A DNA stretch of 64,000 nucleotides from Siphonodentalium dalli (taxonomy: Eukaryota; Mollusca; Scaphopoda; Gadilida; Siphonodentaliidae): positions 187,045,309-187,109,308 of the forward strand of contig CP136068.1 in assembly GCA_032622095.1 (NCBI GenBank). Direction: 5' to 3'. Both the position numbers and the translations under genes were made by a program. Under the pieces are notes generated by a model. It was not told the origin of the DNA. It did no database searches and worked only from the letters and a program-made list of their open reading frames with translations. Shown here in pieces: positions 31,416 to 43,100 of this stretch (the first letter of the stretch is position 1; the number at the start of each line of letters is the position of its first letter).

Positions 31416-31620
31416 CAACGTCGGGCTCATCGGCTAGTCTATTATATATTTTGAAAGATCTGTGTGTGTGTGTATCTGTCTGTGTGTGTGTGTAATCGAT
31501 GAACTCAAAAACGACCGACCCGATTTCGATGAAACTTGGTACGTGGGGGTATTTTCGGCCGGGGGTTAACATAGGCCTATTGATTTGCCCGTGCGACGTG
31601 ACCTTGACCTTCAAAACTCA
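31416..31620 (+). repeat. Dispersed repeat family E, copy 3
   Basis: ATTATATATTTTGAAAGATC, a GT-rich tract, GATGAACTCAAAAACGACCG and ATTTCGATGAAACTTGGTAC follow the order of copy 1, and it ends in TGACCTTGACCTTCAAAA. Confidence 0.75.
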
Positions 31621-32109
31621 TATCTCGGGATCCGCAGTGCTATCACGCCGGATTTAGCACTGCGATGCAGGGAGGATAACTCTATATTCATACGTCGACG
31701 AACGTTAGCAATTTGCAGGCATGCAATTACGCATCGTGTATTTTTCCCAAAATTATAACATTTACAATATATATTGTCAATTTGCAGGCTATTAAAAATC
31801 GTGCATCTATCGCAAAATATATCATTTATTACAATTTCTGATATATCAATTTTGTTACAGCTAATATTCTTAGGTCTATTGTCGATAGATTTATTTTTTG
31901 TATATTCACACCACGCATAGGCTCAAGCTGTTTACATTTACCCCGCGGGTCTGGAATCTCATCCAAGAATCCATTTAGCTGAAATGATACTTCGTTGTTG
32001 CGAAATGGAATCTACCGGTGACCCCAAGCCGTCAATGTCAACAACATCGAAATTGTTCAACTTTGACTGCGAGAAAATAATTAGTTAAAATTTACCACAC
32101 AATGCTAAT
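31621..32109. other. Unassigned stretch
   Basis: AT-rich; GCAATTTGCAGGC-like duplication near 31708 and 31780, nothing else recognised. Confidence 0.4.
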
Positions 32110-32310
32110 TTATCTTTACGTTGAAGCTTGATAATTAATGAGCGGGTGTATATGAGGCGCGTTTACATACTTTAGTGGAAATCAAATCGGGTAAAACTGG
32201 CGGATTTTTACGGACGAAATTTGATACATAGGGTATCTCGGTATCCGCTGGGCCGATTTCCCGGTATCCGCTTGCCCAATTTCCACCATTTTTGGGGTGT
32301 TGGTGTTGGA
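32110..32310 (+). repeat. Family F repeat, copy 2
   Basis: Second copy of 30230-30430 in direct orientation, 1.88 kb away. The few differences include CGGTATCCGCTTGCCCAATT in place of CGGTATCCGCTGGGCCGATT. Confidence 0.9.
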
Positions 32311-32830
32311 AAATTGCCAGACGGATTTTGACAAAATTTGATACTTAGTGGACCATAGTGGTAATTGTTTCCAGGGAGTGTTTTGGACGGGTCAAATCGT
32401 GGTTGATTTCAAGGTCAAACGCCCGAATATCACGGGATTTCGATGAAACTTGGTATGTGGGGGTACTTTCTTATGGCGAGTCTCATAAGCATATTCAATT
32501 GCCCGTGCGATGTGACCTTGACCTTGAAATCGGGTAATTTCAAGGTCAAATCGCCAATTTTGATGGGATTTCGACGAAATTTTATACGTGGGGTTACCTT
32601 TGTCCACTGATTGTTTTGGACGGGTCAAATCGGGACCCCGACCAGACCTTGACCTTCAAAATTATCAATTCAAGGTCAAATCGGGTAAAACCGGATGGAT
32701 TTCGACGGGTACGTTTGTCCGGTACTTTTGTCCGGGCAGTGTTTTTGGACTGGTCAAATCGTGACCCCACTTGACATTGACCTTCAAAATGGACAATTCA
32801 AGGTCAAAGCACGGACGAATATACCGATCA
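32311..32830 (+). repeat. AAGGTCAAATCGGG repeat block, copy 2 (several units)
   Basis: At least four recurrences of AAGGTCAAA plus GGATTTCGAYGAAA/GGG plus a GTGGGGTTACCTTTGTC-like run, with TGACCTTGACCTT between. Units of about 110-130 bp, diverged. Confidence 0.7.
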
Positions 32831-32839
32831 CTTCCAACT

Positions 32840-32940
32840 CACACACATTATATATATATATATATATATACCGATCACTTCAAACTCACACGCATTATAT
32901 ATATATACCGATCACTTCAAACTCACACACATTAATTCAG
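32840..32940 (+). repeat. TA-linked short tandem repeat
   Basis: ACCGATCACTTCAAACTCAC then ACNCATTATATA, three units with a shrinking TA tract between them (32847-32870 longest). Confidence 0.88.
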
Positions 32941-34831
32941 CCAAACCTTGGCTGTTTATTTCACAGTGGTTTCTGGGATGATCTGTGTGTCGACTGAGAA
33001 CCTGTGTGTCGACTGCCGGAGAACACATGGAGGATTTGTGTAAATGTTAGCCCAAACTACATTTCGAAGTAACGAGGGCTTTGTTGTTTATTTCGAGGAA
33101 TAATACCGCATCAGATGAATTCAGACCAAATATATTGACATGTGTTGAGGGTCTAACTCTATACTGAGCAATAAAAAAGTAATATAATAAATACCGAGTA
33201 TATTTAATTTACCGCCAATGGGTCGTTTCTGTGCGTTTTAGAGTGTATTTATGCCTAAAGCAAAGTGAAATAACGATCTTAAAATGAATTGGCCGGTATA
33301 TTTTATTAGTTATCATGGTTACCAGGGTCGTAGTTGCATAAATTACAATATATCTTATTTTTATGCTAAGATAACTTGATCGGTATTGAGGTTAACACAA
33401 ATCCCATATATGGAAAGTGACTTGCGCATGCGCAAAACAGATACAATGGTCTTACTAAAAACGAAGCAATAAATGATTGATAACAACAAACACCGACCCA
33501 GTTAAATAACGACATTAAATGACGGTGTATTGCGTCTTTAAGAGTGTGTTGATGTCTATATCATGTGATTAACTAATTAAAAATTATTTCGCCTACATAT
33601 TTCGATAATTATCAGGTTCGCAGTTCGATTATGAAACGTTAAGATTATTGCTTGGTATTTGTTTCAAATCAGATAGCTGCATCTCGGTTATCTTGATCAG
33701 AAATATTTATAGCGTCGAAGCGAAGATTTGTTGTCAAATTCCACTTCTGAATACGCGTCTTATTCTCACCTATACGGTGTTTATATCAGTTTGATTATAT
33801 GTGGTGTTGTGTATTGTATTACTTTGATCAAGGTTGCGCTTTTGTTATTCTCATAAAAGGTAAATTTGATGCGTGTTTGATGCGTGTTTACATTTCAAAA
33901 TTGCGTCTGCCGGTACAGTCTGCGACGGAATTCCACATGTCCGAGCGCCATTCATTCCTTAATTACGAGACTAATTTATCGAATGAGGTCAAATTTTCGC
34001 ATATAACAAGACTCGTATGTTATTCTGCACCATTCTGACGAGTGCCGACTTTCATTTCGCATTATTTTCGTTTTTATCGAAAAATAATCGTTCTCTATGG
34101 AGATTCCCATGTAAAAATTTTCAACCAAAATAAATTCATTGTTTTGCCAATTTCAAGCTAGTTTATAGCATGGTCATGGCATAATTTGGCCTAGCGAGTG
34201 TCGGTAGACGTTCCTTGAGTGTGCACAACAAATTTTGGTCCCAACGAAGCAGGCTAAAATCCTGAAATTTGTCAATTTTACTTTGCGTGTGAAGAAAATA
34301 TTCATTTAAACTTCCAAAATTGGTTGAAATATGCTCAACAACATTCAGTTGAATGGTGACATTATTTATAGTCACCGACTAACTTCCACGATGAATCAAA
34401 TTTGTTTTTATTGGTGACAATTATGTCGCGATAGATAAAAATGTAATTTTTTTAAAGAAAATGTTAAATTTTAGCTCATTTTAAGACTTTAATTGCTTGT
34501 AGATCGGTGTTAATTATCTTCGTCAATGATGTCATGTCACGCTTGTTAATAATTCATTTGTTCGGAAATACTTATTGGGGGTCGAAATGTATAAAATTGA
34601 ACTACCACCACTTCCAAAAACAACACCGATAAACAATAACGCTCTTTTCTGTTCCATGCAATGGAAATGGCTATTTATTGTCCTGATATCAGTGATATAA
34701 ATGATTGCCTAAAATTAGTATTATCCTGAAATAAATTTATGCCACTTTGGCGAACATGGGAACCACGGTACAATTTATGCCATTTAGGCACACTTCAGAG
34801 TGAAATCAGGGCTTATATTTCGGCGAGAATC
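32941..34831. other. Largely unique AT-rich stretch
   Basis: No gene accepted. A diverged duplication is suggested by AGAGTGTATTTATGCCTA (about 33240) against AGAGTGTGTTGATGTCTA (about 33540), with GGTCGTAGTTGCAT/GGTTCGCAGTTCGAT 90 bp further on. The open frame at 33799-34038 has no recognisable domain. Confidence 0.4.
33422..33435. promoter_or_regulatory. Perfect NRF1-like palindrome
   Basis: TTGCGCATGCGCAA, a perfect 14-bp palindrome matching the NRF1 consensus core GCGCATGCGC. No adjacent gene was recognised, so a regulatory role is open. Confidence 0.3.
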
Positions 34832-34912
34832 CAAATCTAGATTCTCGTAAATATTCTCGCAAATTACCCTGGATTCTCGTGAAAAAGTATATATGGATTC
34901 TCGCAAAATCAG
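34832..34912 (+). repeat. GATTCTCG motif cluster
   Basis: GATTCTCG or TATTCTCG followed by YRAAA occurs four to five times in 80 bp, with one opposite-strand CGAGAATCC at the start. Weak, short tandem organisation. Confidence 0.55.
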
Positions 34913-34937
34913 ATGAAATATATGCCCTGGAAATATA

Positions 34938-34959
34938 GCAAATCGTTTAATGCTTTAGA
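34938..34959 (+). repeat. Short direct repeat, copy 1
   Basis: AATCGTTTAATGCTTTAGA also occurs immediately before the 23-bp array at 35425-35443. Confidence 0.7.
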
Positions 34960-35441
34960 ATTTTTGTTTTCGGAGATTTATATATATGCCTAAAGACATA
35001 TTATGGACTTGTTATGGACTTTTTCGGGTGCGAGAAATTGATAAGTTAGTGCTCAGGCACTTTGCCAACCTGGGGAATGTTATCATTCTACTAACATCAC
35101 TGAAAATTTCCAAAACAATCTACCACACCACTTCATAGAGAACATCGTCTGAACTACTCCAAATTGTAAATATTTACATCTCGATTCGGGGCGCAACTAT
35201 CGGCTATAATTAAATAAAAATGATTTCGCCATCGAGAGTCATTGCATTTAACTAATATATAAGAATGACGTTGTGTATCATCCATTTGGATTAATATTCG
35301 TAACAAATAACTACTTTGAGAAAGATTATTCTTAATTTCTATTTGATCACTCTGCCCGGTGTCTGCCGGAGTGTTTCACATCACTTTAAGCAAGGAAGAC
35401 TGTTCAGAAAAACTGCATTTCAAGAAATCGTTTAATGCTTT
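34960..35441. other. Unassigned stretch
   Basis: AT-rich, no gene recognised. Confidence 0.4.
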
Positions 35442-38377
35442 AGAGTGGACTACCCCTATAATAGTGAGTGGACTACCACTATAATAGTGAGTGGACTACC
35501 ACTATAATAGTGAGCGGACTACCCTTATAATAGTGAGTGGACTACCACTATAATAGTGAGCGGACTATAATAGTGAGTGGACTATAATAGTGAGTGGACT
35601 ATAATAGTGAGTGGACTATAATAGTGAGTGGACTACCACTATAATAGTGAGTGGACTACCACTATAATAGTGAGTGGACTACCCCTATAATAGTGAGTGG
35701 ACTACCCCTATAATAGTGAGTGGACTACCCCTATAATAGTGAGTGGACTACCACTATAATAGTGAGTGGACTACCCCTATAATAGTGAGTGGACTACCAC
35801 TATAATAGTGAGTGGACTACCACTATAATAGTGAGTGGACTACCCCTATAATAGTGAGTGGACTACCACTATAATAGTGAGTGGACTACCACTATAATAG
35901 TGAGTGGACTACCACTATAATAGTGAGTGGACTACCACTATAATAGTGAGTGGACTACCACTATAATAGTGAGTGGACTACCTCTATAATAGTGAGTGGA
36001 CTACCACTATAATAGTGAGTGGACTACCTCTATAATAGTGAGTGGACTACCACTATAATAGTGAGTGGACTACCTCTATAATAGTGAGTGGACTACCACT
36101 ATAATAGTGAGTGGACTACCACTATAATAGTGAGTGGACTACCACTATAATAGTGAGTGGACTACCACTATAATAGTGAGTGGACTACCTCTATAATAGT
36201 GAGTGGACTACCACTATAATAGTGAGTGGACTACCTCTATAATAGTGAGTGGACTACCACTATAATAGTGAGTGGACTACCTCTATAATAGTGTGTGGAC
36301 TACCACTATAATAGTGAGTGGACTACCCCTATAATAGTGAGTGGACTACCACTATAATAGTGAGTGGACTACCACTATAATAGTGAGTGGACTACCACTA
36401 TAATAGTGAGAGGACTACCCCTATAATAGTGAGTGGACTACCACTATAATAGTGAGTGGACTACCACTATAATAGTGAGTGGACTACCACTATAATAGTG
36501 AGTGGACTACCACTATAATAGTGAGTGGACTACCACTATAATAGTGAGTGGACTACCACTATAATAGTGAGTGGACTACCACTATAATAGTGAGTGGACT
36601 ACCACTATAATAGTGAGTGGACTACCACTATAATAGTGAGTGGACTACCACTATAATAGTGAGTGGACTACCACTATAATAGTGAGTGGACTACCACTAT
36701 AATAGTGAGTGGACTACCTCTATAATAGTGAGTGGACTACCACTATAATAGTGAGTGGACTACCCCTATAATAGTGAGTGGACTACCACTATAATAGTGA
36801 GTGGACTACCACTATAATAGTGAGTGGACTACCACTATAATAGTGAGTGGACTACCACTATAATAGTGAGTGGACTACCACTATAATAGTGAGTGGACTA
36901 CCACTATGATAGTGAGTGGACTACCACTATAATAGTGAGTGGACTATAATAGTGAGTGGACTACCACTATAATAGTGAGTGGACTATAATAGTGAGTGGA
37001 CTACCACTATAATAGTGAATGGACTACCACTATAATAGTGAGTGGACTACCACTATAATAGTGAGTGGACTACCACTATAATAGTGAGTGGACTACCACT
37101 ATAATAGTGAGTGGACTATAATAGTGAGTGGACTATAATAGTGAGTGGACTACCACTATAATAGTGGGTGGACTATAATAGTGAGTGGACTATAATAGTG
37201 AGTGGACTACCACTATAATAGTGAGTGGACTACCACTATAATAGTGAGTGGACTACCACTATAATAGTGAGTGGACTACCACTATAATAGTGAGTGGACT
37301 ACCACTATAATAGTGAGTGGACTACCACTATAATAGTGAGTGGACTACCACTATAATAGTGAGTGGACTACCTCTATAATAGTGAGTGGACTACCACTAT
37401 AATAGTGAGTGGACTACCACTATAATAGTGAGTGGACTACCACTATAATAGTGAGTGGACTACCACTATAATAGTGAGTGGACTACCACTATAATAGTGA
37501 GAGGACTACCCCTATAATAGTGAGTGGACTACCTCTATAATAGTGAGTGGACTACCTCTATAATAGTGAGTGGACTACCACTATAATAGTGAGTGGACTA
37601 CCCCTATAATAGTGAGTGGACTACCACTATAATAGTGAGTGGACTACCACTATAATAGTGAGTGGACTACCACTATAATAGTGAGTGGACTATAATAGTG
37701 AGTGGACTATAATAGTGAGTGGACTATAATAGTGAGTGGACTACCACTATAATAGTGAGTGGACTACCACTATAATAGTGAGTGGACTACCTCTATAATA
37801 GTGAGTGGACTACCTCTATAATAGTGAGTGGACTACCACTATAATAGTGAGTGGACTACCCCTATAATAGTGAGTGGACTACCACTATAATAGTGAGTGG
37901 ACTACCACTATAATAGTGAGTGGACTACCACTATAATAGTGAGTGGACTACCACTATAATAGTGAGTGGACTACCACTATAATAGTGAGTGGAATACCAC
38001 TATAATAGTGAGTGGACTACCACTATAATAGTGAGTGGACTATAATAGTGAGTGGACTACCACTATAATAGTGAGTGGACTCCCACTATAATAGTGAGTG
38101 GACTATAATAGTGAGTGGACTACCACTATAATAGTGAATGGATTACCACTATAATAGTGAGTGGACTACCACTATAATAGTGAGTGGACTACCACTATAA
38201 TAGTGAGTGGACTACCACTATAATAGTGAGTGGACTATAATAGTGAGTGGACTATAATAGTGAGTGGACTACCACTATAATAGTGAGTGGACTATAATAG
38301 TGAGTGGACTATAATAGTGAGTGGACTACCACTATAATAGTGAGTGGACTATAATAGTGAGTGGACTATAATAGTGG
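35442..38377 (+). repeat. 23/17-bp minisatellite array, family G
   Basis: About 130 units of GTGGACTACCACTATAATA then GTGA. The core CACTATAATAGTG is a 13-bp palindrome with a single-base centre. Alternatives CCCCTATAATAG and CCTCTATAATAG break one arm. A 17-bp unit lacking the six bases ACCACT occurs singly or in runs of two to four (35569-35630, 37684-37735, 38220-38370), mostly concentrated at the ends. Very high identity; no open frame. Confidence 0.98.
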
Positions 38378-38552
38378 AATTCAGGATGTGCCTGACCTGG
38401 TGAAGCAATGAGAACAAACAGTTCATTGATGTCTGACATAAGCCATTTCATGACGGGATTCACAACATTATCCAAGGCTAAAATCTGCCACATTGTCAGT
38501 GATGAAACATGGGGTTTAATTATGATAAAGTTACCCAAGTTAATAAAGTTTC
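38378..38552. other. Flank between array and 617-bp duplication
   Basis: Contains GATAAAGTTACCCA, the complement of the TGGGTAACTTTATC motif repeated in the following duplication. Confidence 0.5.
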
Positions 38553-39782
38553 AAAAACATATTCAAATTTTTCGAATAAAATGACCACCTCCAGTAATAA
38601 TAGTTATTTGTATGCATAATTGATGCTTAATGACCGAAGGCTATTACTTGCCAAAATTGAACAATATTTCCCTCAGTCGTGTACTTTTAAATCGCTTTCA
38701 TAGTGTGATATTTGCTTAACCTGCATAACATTATCACAATTACCTCCAACCTGGGTACTTTATGACAATTTCGGGAACCTGGGTAACTTTATGAAATTTC
38801 GGCAACCTGAGTAACTTTATCACCCAGATAAACCGATGAGAGTGATCAATTCAGACACACTGACATTGTCTCCATCAATAACGTCATATTAGTATAGTAT
38901 TCACATCACCGTCTGGGGCCTATACTTTACATATTTTTACTATCAGTGTTAATTGTGATTTACTAATTTTATAATAGATATCTTGTGTTCTGTAGTGTTC
39001 GACTGTATTTTAATCAGTATATTTCTTTCATTGTAGAATGTAACTCAATATATGCCCAAATATCTATATGCAGAATGCATTGGCATGCAATTACTTATGT
39101 GATCTTTGTAACGAACTATATATATACCGGGATTTTCTTGACAGGAAAATCTTTCCATTTTGTGGAGACAAAAAAACATTCAAATTTTGCGATCAAAATG
39201 ACCACCTCCAGTAATTATAGTTCTTAATTGATGATTAATGACCGAAGGCTATTACTTGCCAAAATTGAACAATATTTTCCTTAGTCGTGTACTTTTAAAT
39301 CGCTTTCATATTGTGATATTTGTTTAACCTGCATAACAATATCACAATTACCTCCAACCTGGGTACTTTATGACAATTTCGGGAACCTGGGTAACTTTAT
39401 GACATTTCGGCAACCTGAGTAACTTTATCACCCAGATAAACCGATGAGAGTGATCAATTCAGACACACTAACATTGTCTCCATCAATAACGTCATAATAG
39501 TATATTATTCACATCACCGTCTGGGGCCTATACTTTACATATTTTTACTATCAGTGTTAATTGTGATTTACTAAGTTTATAATATATATCTTGTGTTATG
39601 TAGTGTTCGACTGTATTTTAATCAGTATAATTCTTTCATTGTAGAATGTAACTCAATATATGCCCAAATATCTATATGCAGAATGCATTGGCATGTAATG
39701 ACTTATGTGATATTTTTTGGCGAACTATCTATATACCGGGATTTTCTTGACATGAAACTCTTTCCATTTGGTGGAGAAAAAG
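38553..39782 (+). repeat. 617-bp tandem duplication
   Basis: GACCACCTCCAG lies at 38583 and 39200, and almost the whole 617 bp can be matched to the second copy with only scattered differences and a roughly 10-bp deletion (TTTGTATGCATAA missing after the first block). Each copy contains three small internal repeats of AACCTGGGTAACTTTATG type, and a CAGAATGCATTGGCATG block that shares AATGCATTGGCAT with the palindrome at 40040-40108. No coding frame survives; the longest are 80 and 65 codons and start at homologous positions but diverge by frameshift. Confidence 0.95.
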
Positions 39783-40039
39783 GGGCCTGAAAGTTTCATA
39801 TGTTCCTGTTTTCATAGTACTCGAACGCTTTAGCTTTGTAATATGTAAAAACGCGATATACGGAATGATAAAGTACTGGCTAAGCGCGTTCTATAGTACA
39901 GCAACAATACCATTTTTGTAAAAATTCAATATTAGATTACTACTGCATAGGCTACATTAATGATTGTTCACTCCGTGATAATGACGATCCGTGATCACGA
40001 TAATGTTGTGGGATAAGCTGGGTACACGTTTTACCATGT
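39783..40039. other. Flank
   Basis: No feature recognised. Confidence 0.4.
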
Positions 40040-40108
40040 GCCAATGTATTCTCTTATATATGCGAGTCGACCATAGGTCGCCTCGCATATATAAGAGAAT
40101 GCATTGGC
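40040..40108. repeat. Long palindrome, copy C (satellite border)
   Basis: Same 69-bp inverted repeat as in the MITE at 6376-6809 (orientation of copy A), here without the TTAACCCTTTACCC termini. It ends in CATTGGCATAACA, and its last bases overlap the start of the CATAACA heptamers. Confidence 0.92.
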
Positions 40109-40149
40109 ATAACACATAACACATAACACATAACACATTACACATAACG
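40108..40149 (+). repeat. CATAACA heptanucleotide repeat
   Basis: Four CATAACA units, one CATTACA, then CATAACG, which is also the first heptamer of the 53-bp satellite monomer. It bridges palindrome and satellite. Confidence 0.93.
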
Positions 40150-43100
40150 CGGAATAACAAGTCAACCGAGGTAACTTCATCGGTCGTTTTATATACATAA
40201 CGCGGAATAACAAGTCAACCGAGGCAACTTCATCGGTTGTTTTTACACATAGCGCGGAATAACAAGTCAACCGAGGCAACTTCATCTATCGCTTTCTATA
40301 CATATCGCGGAATAACAAGTCAACCGAGGCAACTTCATCGGTCGTTTTCTATACATAACGCGAAATAGCAATCCAACCGAGGCAACTTCATCGGTCGTTT
40401 TCTATACATAACGCGGAATAATACGTCAACCAAGGCAACTTCATCTATCGTTTTCTATACATAACGCGGAATAATACGTCAACCGATACAACTTCATCGG
40501 TAGTTTTCTATACATAACGCGGAATAATAAGTCAACCGAGGTAACTTCATTGTCGTTTTCTATACATAACGCGGAATAATAAGTCAACAGAGGCAACTTC
40601 ATCGGTCGTTTTCTATGCATAACGCGGAATAATACGTCAACCAAGGCAACTTCATCTGTCGTTTTCTATTCATAACGCGGAATAATACGTCAACCAAGGC
40701 AACTTCATCGGTCGTTTTCTATGCATAACGCGGAATAACAAGTCAACCGAGACAACTTCATCGGTCGTTCTCTATACATAACGCGGAATAATACGTCAAC
40801 CAAGGTAACTTCATCGGTCGTTTTCTATACATAACGCGGAATAATAAGTCAACCGAGGCAACTTCATCGGTGGTTTTCTATTCATAACGCGGAATAATAA
40901 GTCAACCGAGGCAACTTCATCTATCGTTTTCTATACATGACGCGGAATAATAAGTCAACCGAGGCAACTTCATCTATCGTTTTCTATACATAACGCGGAA
41001 TAATAAGTCAACCGAGGCAACTTCATCTATCGTTTTCTATACATAACGCGGAATAATACGTCAACCAAGGCAACGTCATCGGTCGTTTTCTATGCATAAC
41101 GCGGAATAACAAGTCAACCAAGGCAACTTCATCGGTCGTTTTCTATACATAACGCGAAATAGCAAGTCAACCGAGGCAACTTCATCTATCGTTTCTATAC
41201 ATAACGCGGAATAATACGTCAACCAAGGCAACTTCATCGGTCGTTTTCTATACATAACGCGGAATAATACGTCAACCGAGGTAACTTCATCGGTCGTTTT
41301 CTATACATAACGCGGAATAATAAGTCAACCAAGGCAACTTCATCGGTCGTTTTCTATACATAACGCGGAATAATACGTCAACCGAGGCAACTTCATCGGT
41401 CGTTTTCTATACATAACGCGGAATAATACGTCAACCGAGGTAACTTCATCGGTCGTTTTCTATACATAACGCGGAATAATAAGTCAACCAAGGCAACTTC
41501 ATCGGTCGTTTTCTATACATAACGCGGAATAATAAGTCAACCGAGGCAACTTCATCTATCGTGTGCTATGCATAACGCGGAATAGCAAGTCAACCGAGGC
41601 AACTTCATCGGTCGTTTTCTATACATAACTCGGAATAATAAGTCAACCGAGGCAACTTCATCTATCGTTTTCTATACATAACGCGGAATAATAAGTCAAC
41701 CGAGGCAACTTCATCTATCGTTTTCTATACATAACGCGGAATAATAAGTCAACCGAGGCAACTTCATCTATCGTTTTCTATACATAACGCGGAATAATAC
41801 GTCAACCAAGGCAACTTCATCGGTCGTTTTCTATACATAACGCGGAATAATACGTCAACCGAGGTAACTTCATCGGTGGTTTTCTATACATAACGCGGAA
41901 TAATAAGTCAACCAAGGCAACTTCATCGGTCGTTTTCTATACATAACGCGGAATAATACGTCAACCGAGGCAACTTCATCGGTCGTTTTCTATACATAAC
42001 GCGGAATAATACGTCAACCGAGGTAACTTCATCGGTCGTTTTCTATACATAACGCGGAATAATAAGTCAACCAAGGCAACTTCATCGGTCGTTTTCTATA
42101 CATAACGCGGAATAATAAGTCAACCGAGGCAACTTCATCTATCGTGTGCTATGCATAACGCGGAATAGCAAGTCAACCGAGGCAACTTCATCGGTCGTTT
42201 TCTATACATAACTCGGAATAATAAGTCAACCGAGGCAACTTCATCTATCGTTTGCTATGCATAACGCGGAATAGCAAGTCAACCGAGGCAACTTCATCTA
42301 TCGTTTTCTATACATAACGCGGAATAATAAGTCAACCGAGGCAACTTCATCTATCGTTTGCTATGCATAACGCGGAATAGCAAGTCAACCGATGCAACTT
42401 CATCTATCGTTCTCTATACATAAAGCGGAATAATACGTCAACCAAGGCAACTTCATCGGTCGTTTTCTATACATAACGCGGAATAATACGTCAACAGAGG
42501 CATCTTCATCAATCGTTTTCTATACATAACGCGGAATAACACGTCAAGCAAGACAACTTCATCGGTCGTTTTCTATACATAACGCGGAATAATACGTCAA
42601 CCGAGGCAACTTCATCGGTCGTTTTCTATACATAACGCGGAATAACAAGTCAACCGAGGCACCTTCATCGGCCGTTTTCTATACATAACGCGGAATAATA
42701 CGTCAACCAAGGCAACTGCATCGGTCGTTTTCTATACATAACGCGGAATAACAAGTCAACCGAGGCAACTTCATCGGTAGTTTTCTATACATAACGCGGA
42801 ATAATACGTCAACCAAGGCAACTTCATCGGTCGTTTTCTATACATAACGCGGAATAGCAAGTCAACCGAGGCAACTTCATCTATCGTTTTCTATAAATAA
42901 CGAGGAATAATACGTCAACCAAGGCAACTTCATCTATCGTTTTCTATACATAACGCGGAATAACAAGTCAACCGAGGTAACTTCGTTTATCGTTTTCTAT
43001 ACATAACGCGGAATAATACGTCAACCAAGGCAACTTCATCTGTCGTTTTCTATACATAACGCGGAATAACAAGTCAACCGAGGTAACTTCATCTGTCGTT

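Noticed and set aside
30323-31614. Minus-strand frames of 140, 119 and 223 codons, and plus-strand 85 codons
   Set aside because: They consist of the TA tract, the GT/TC-rich stretches and the 122-bp tandem repeat read through; the peptide repeats only mirror the DNA repeat.
40108-40149. Heptamer repeat as a possible telomere-type repeat
   Set aside because: CATAACA does not resemble TTAGGG or TTAGG, is only six units long and is internal; better explained as slippage at the satellite edge.
40031-40644. Minus-strand frames repeating a MKLPRLTCYSALC-like peptide
   Set aside because: Direct translation of the 53-bp satellite; unit length is not a multiple of three and frames close after a few units.
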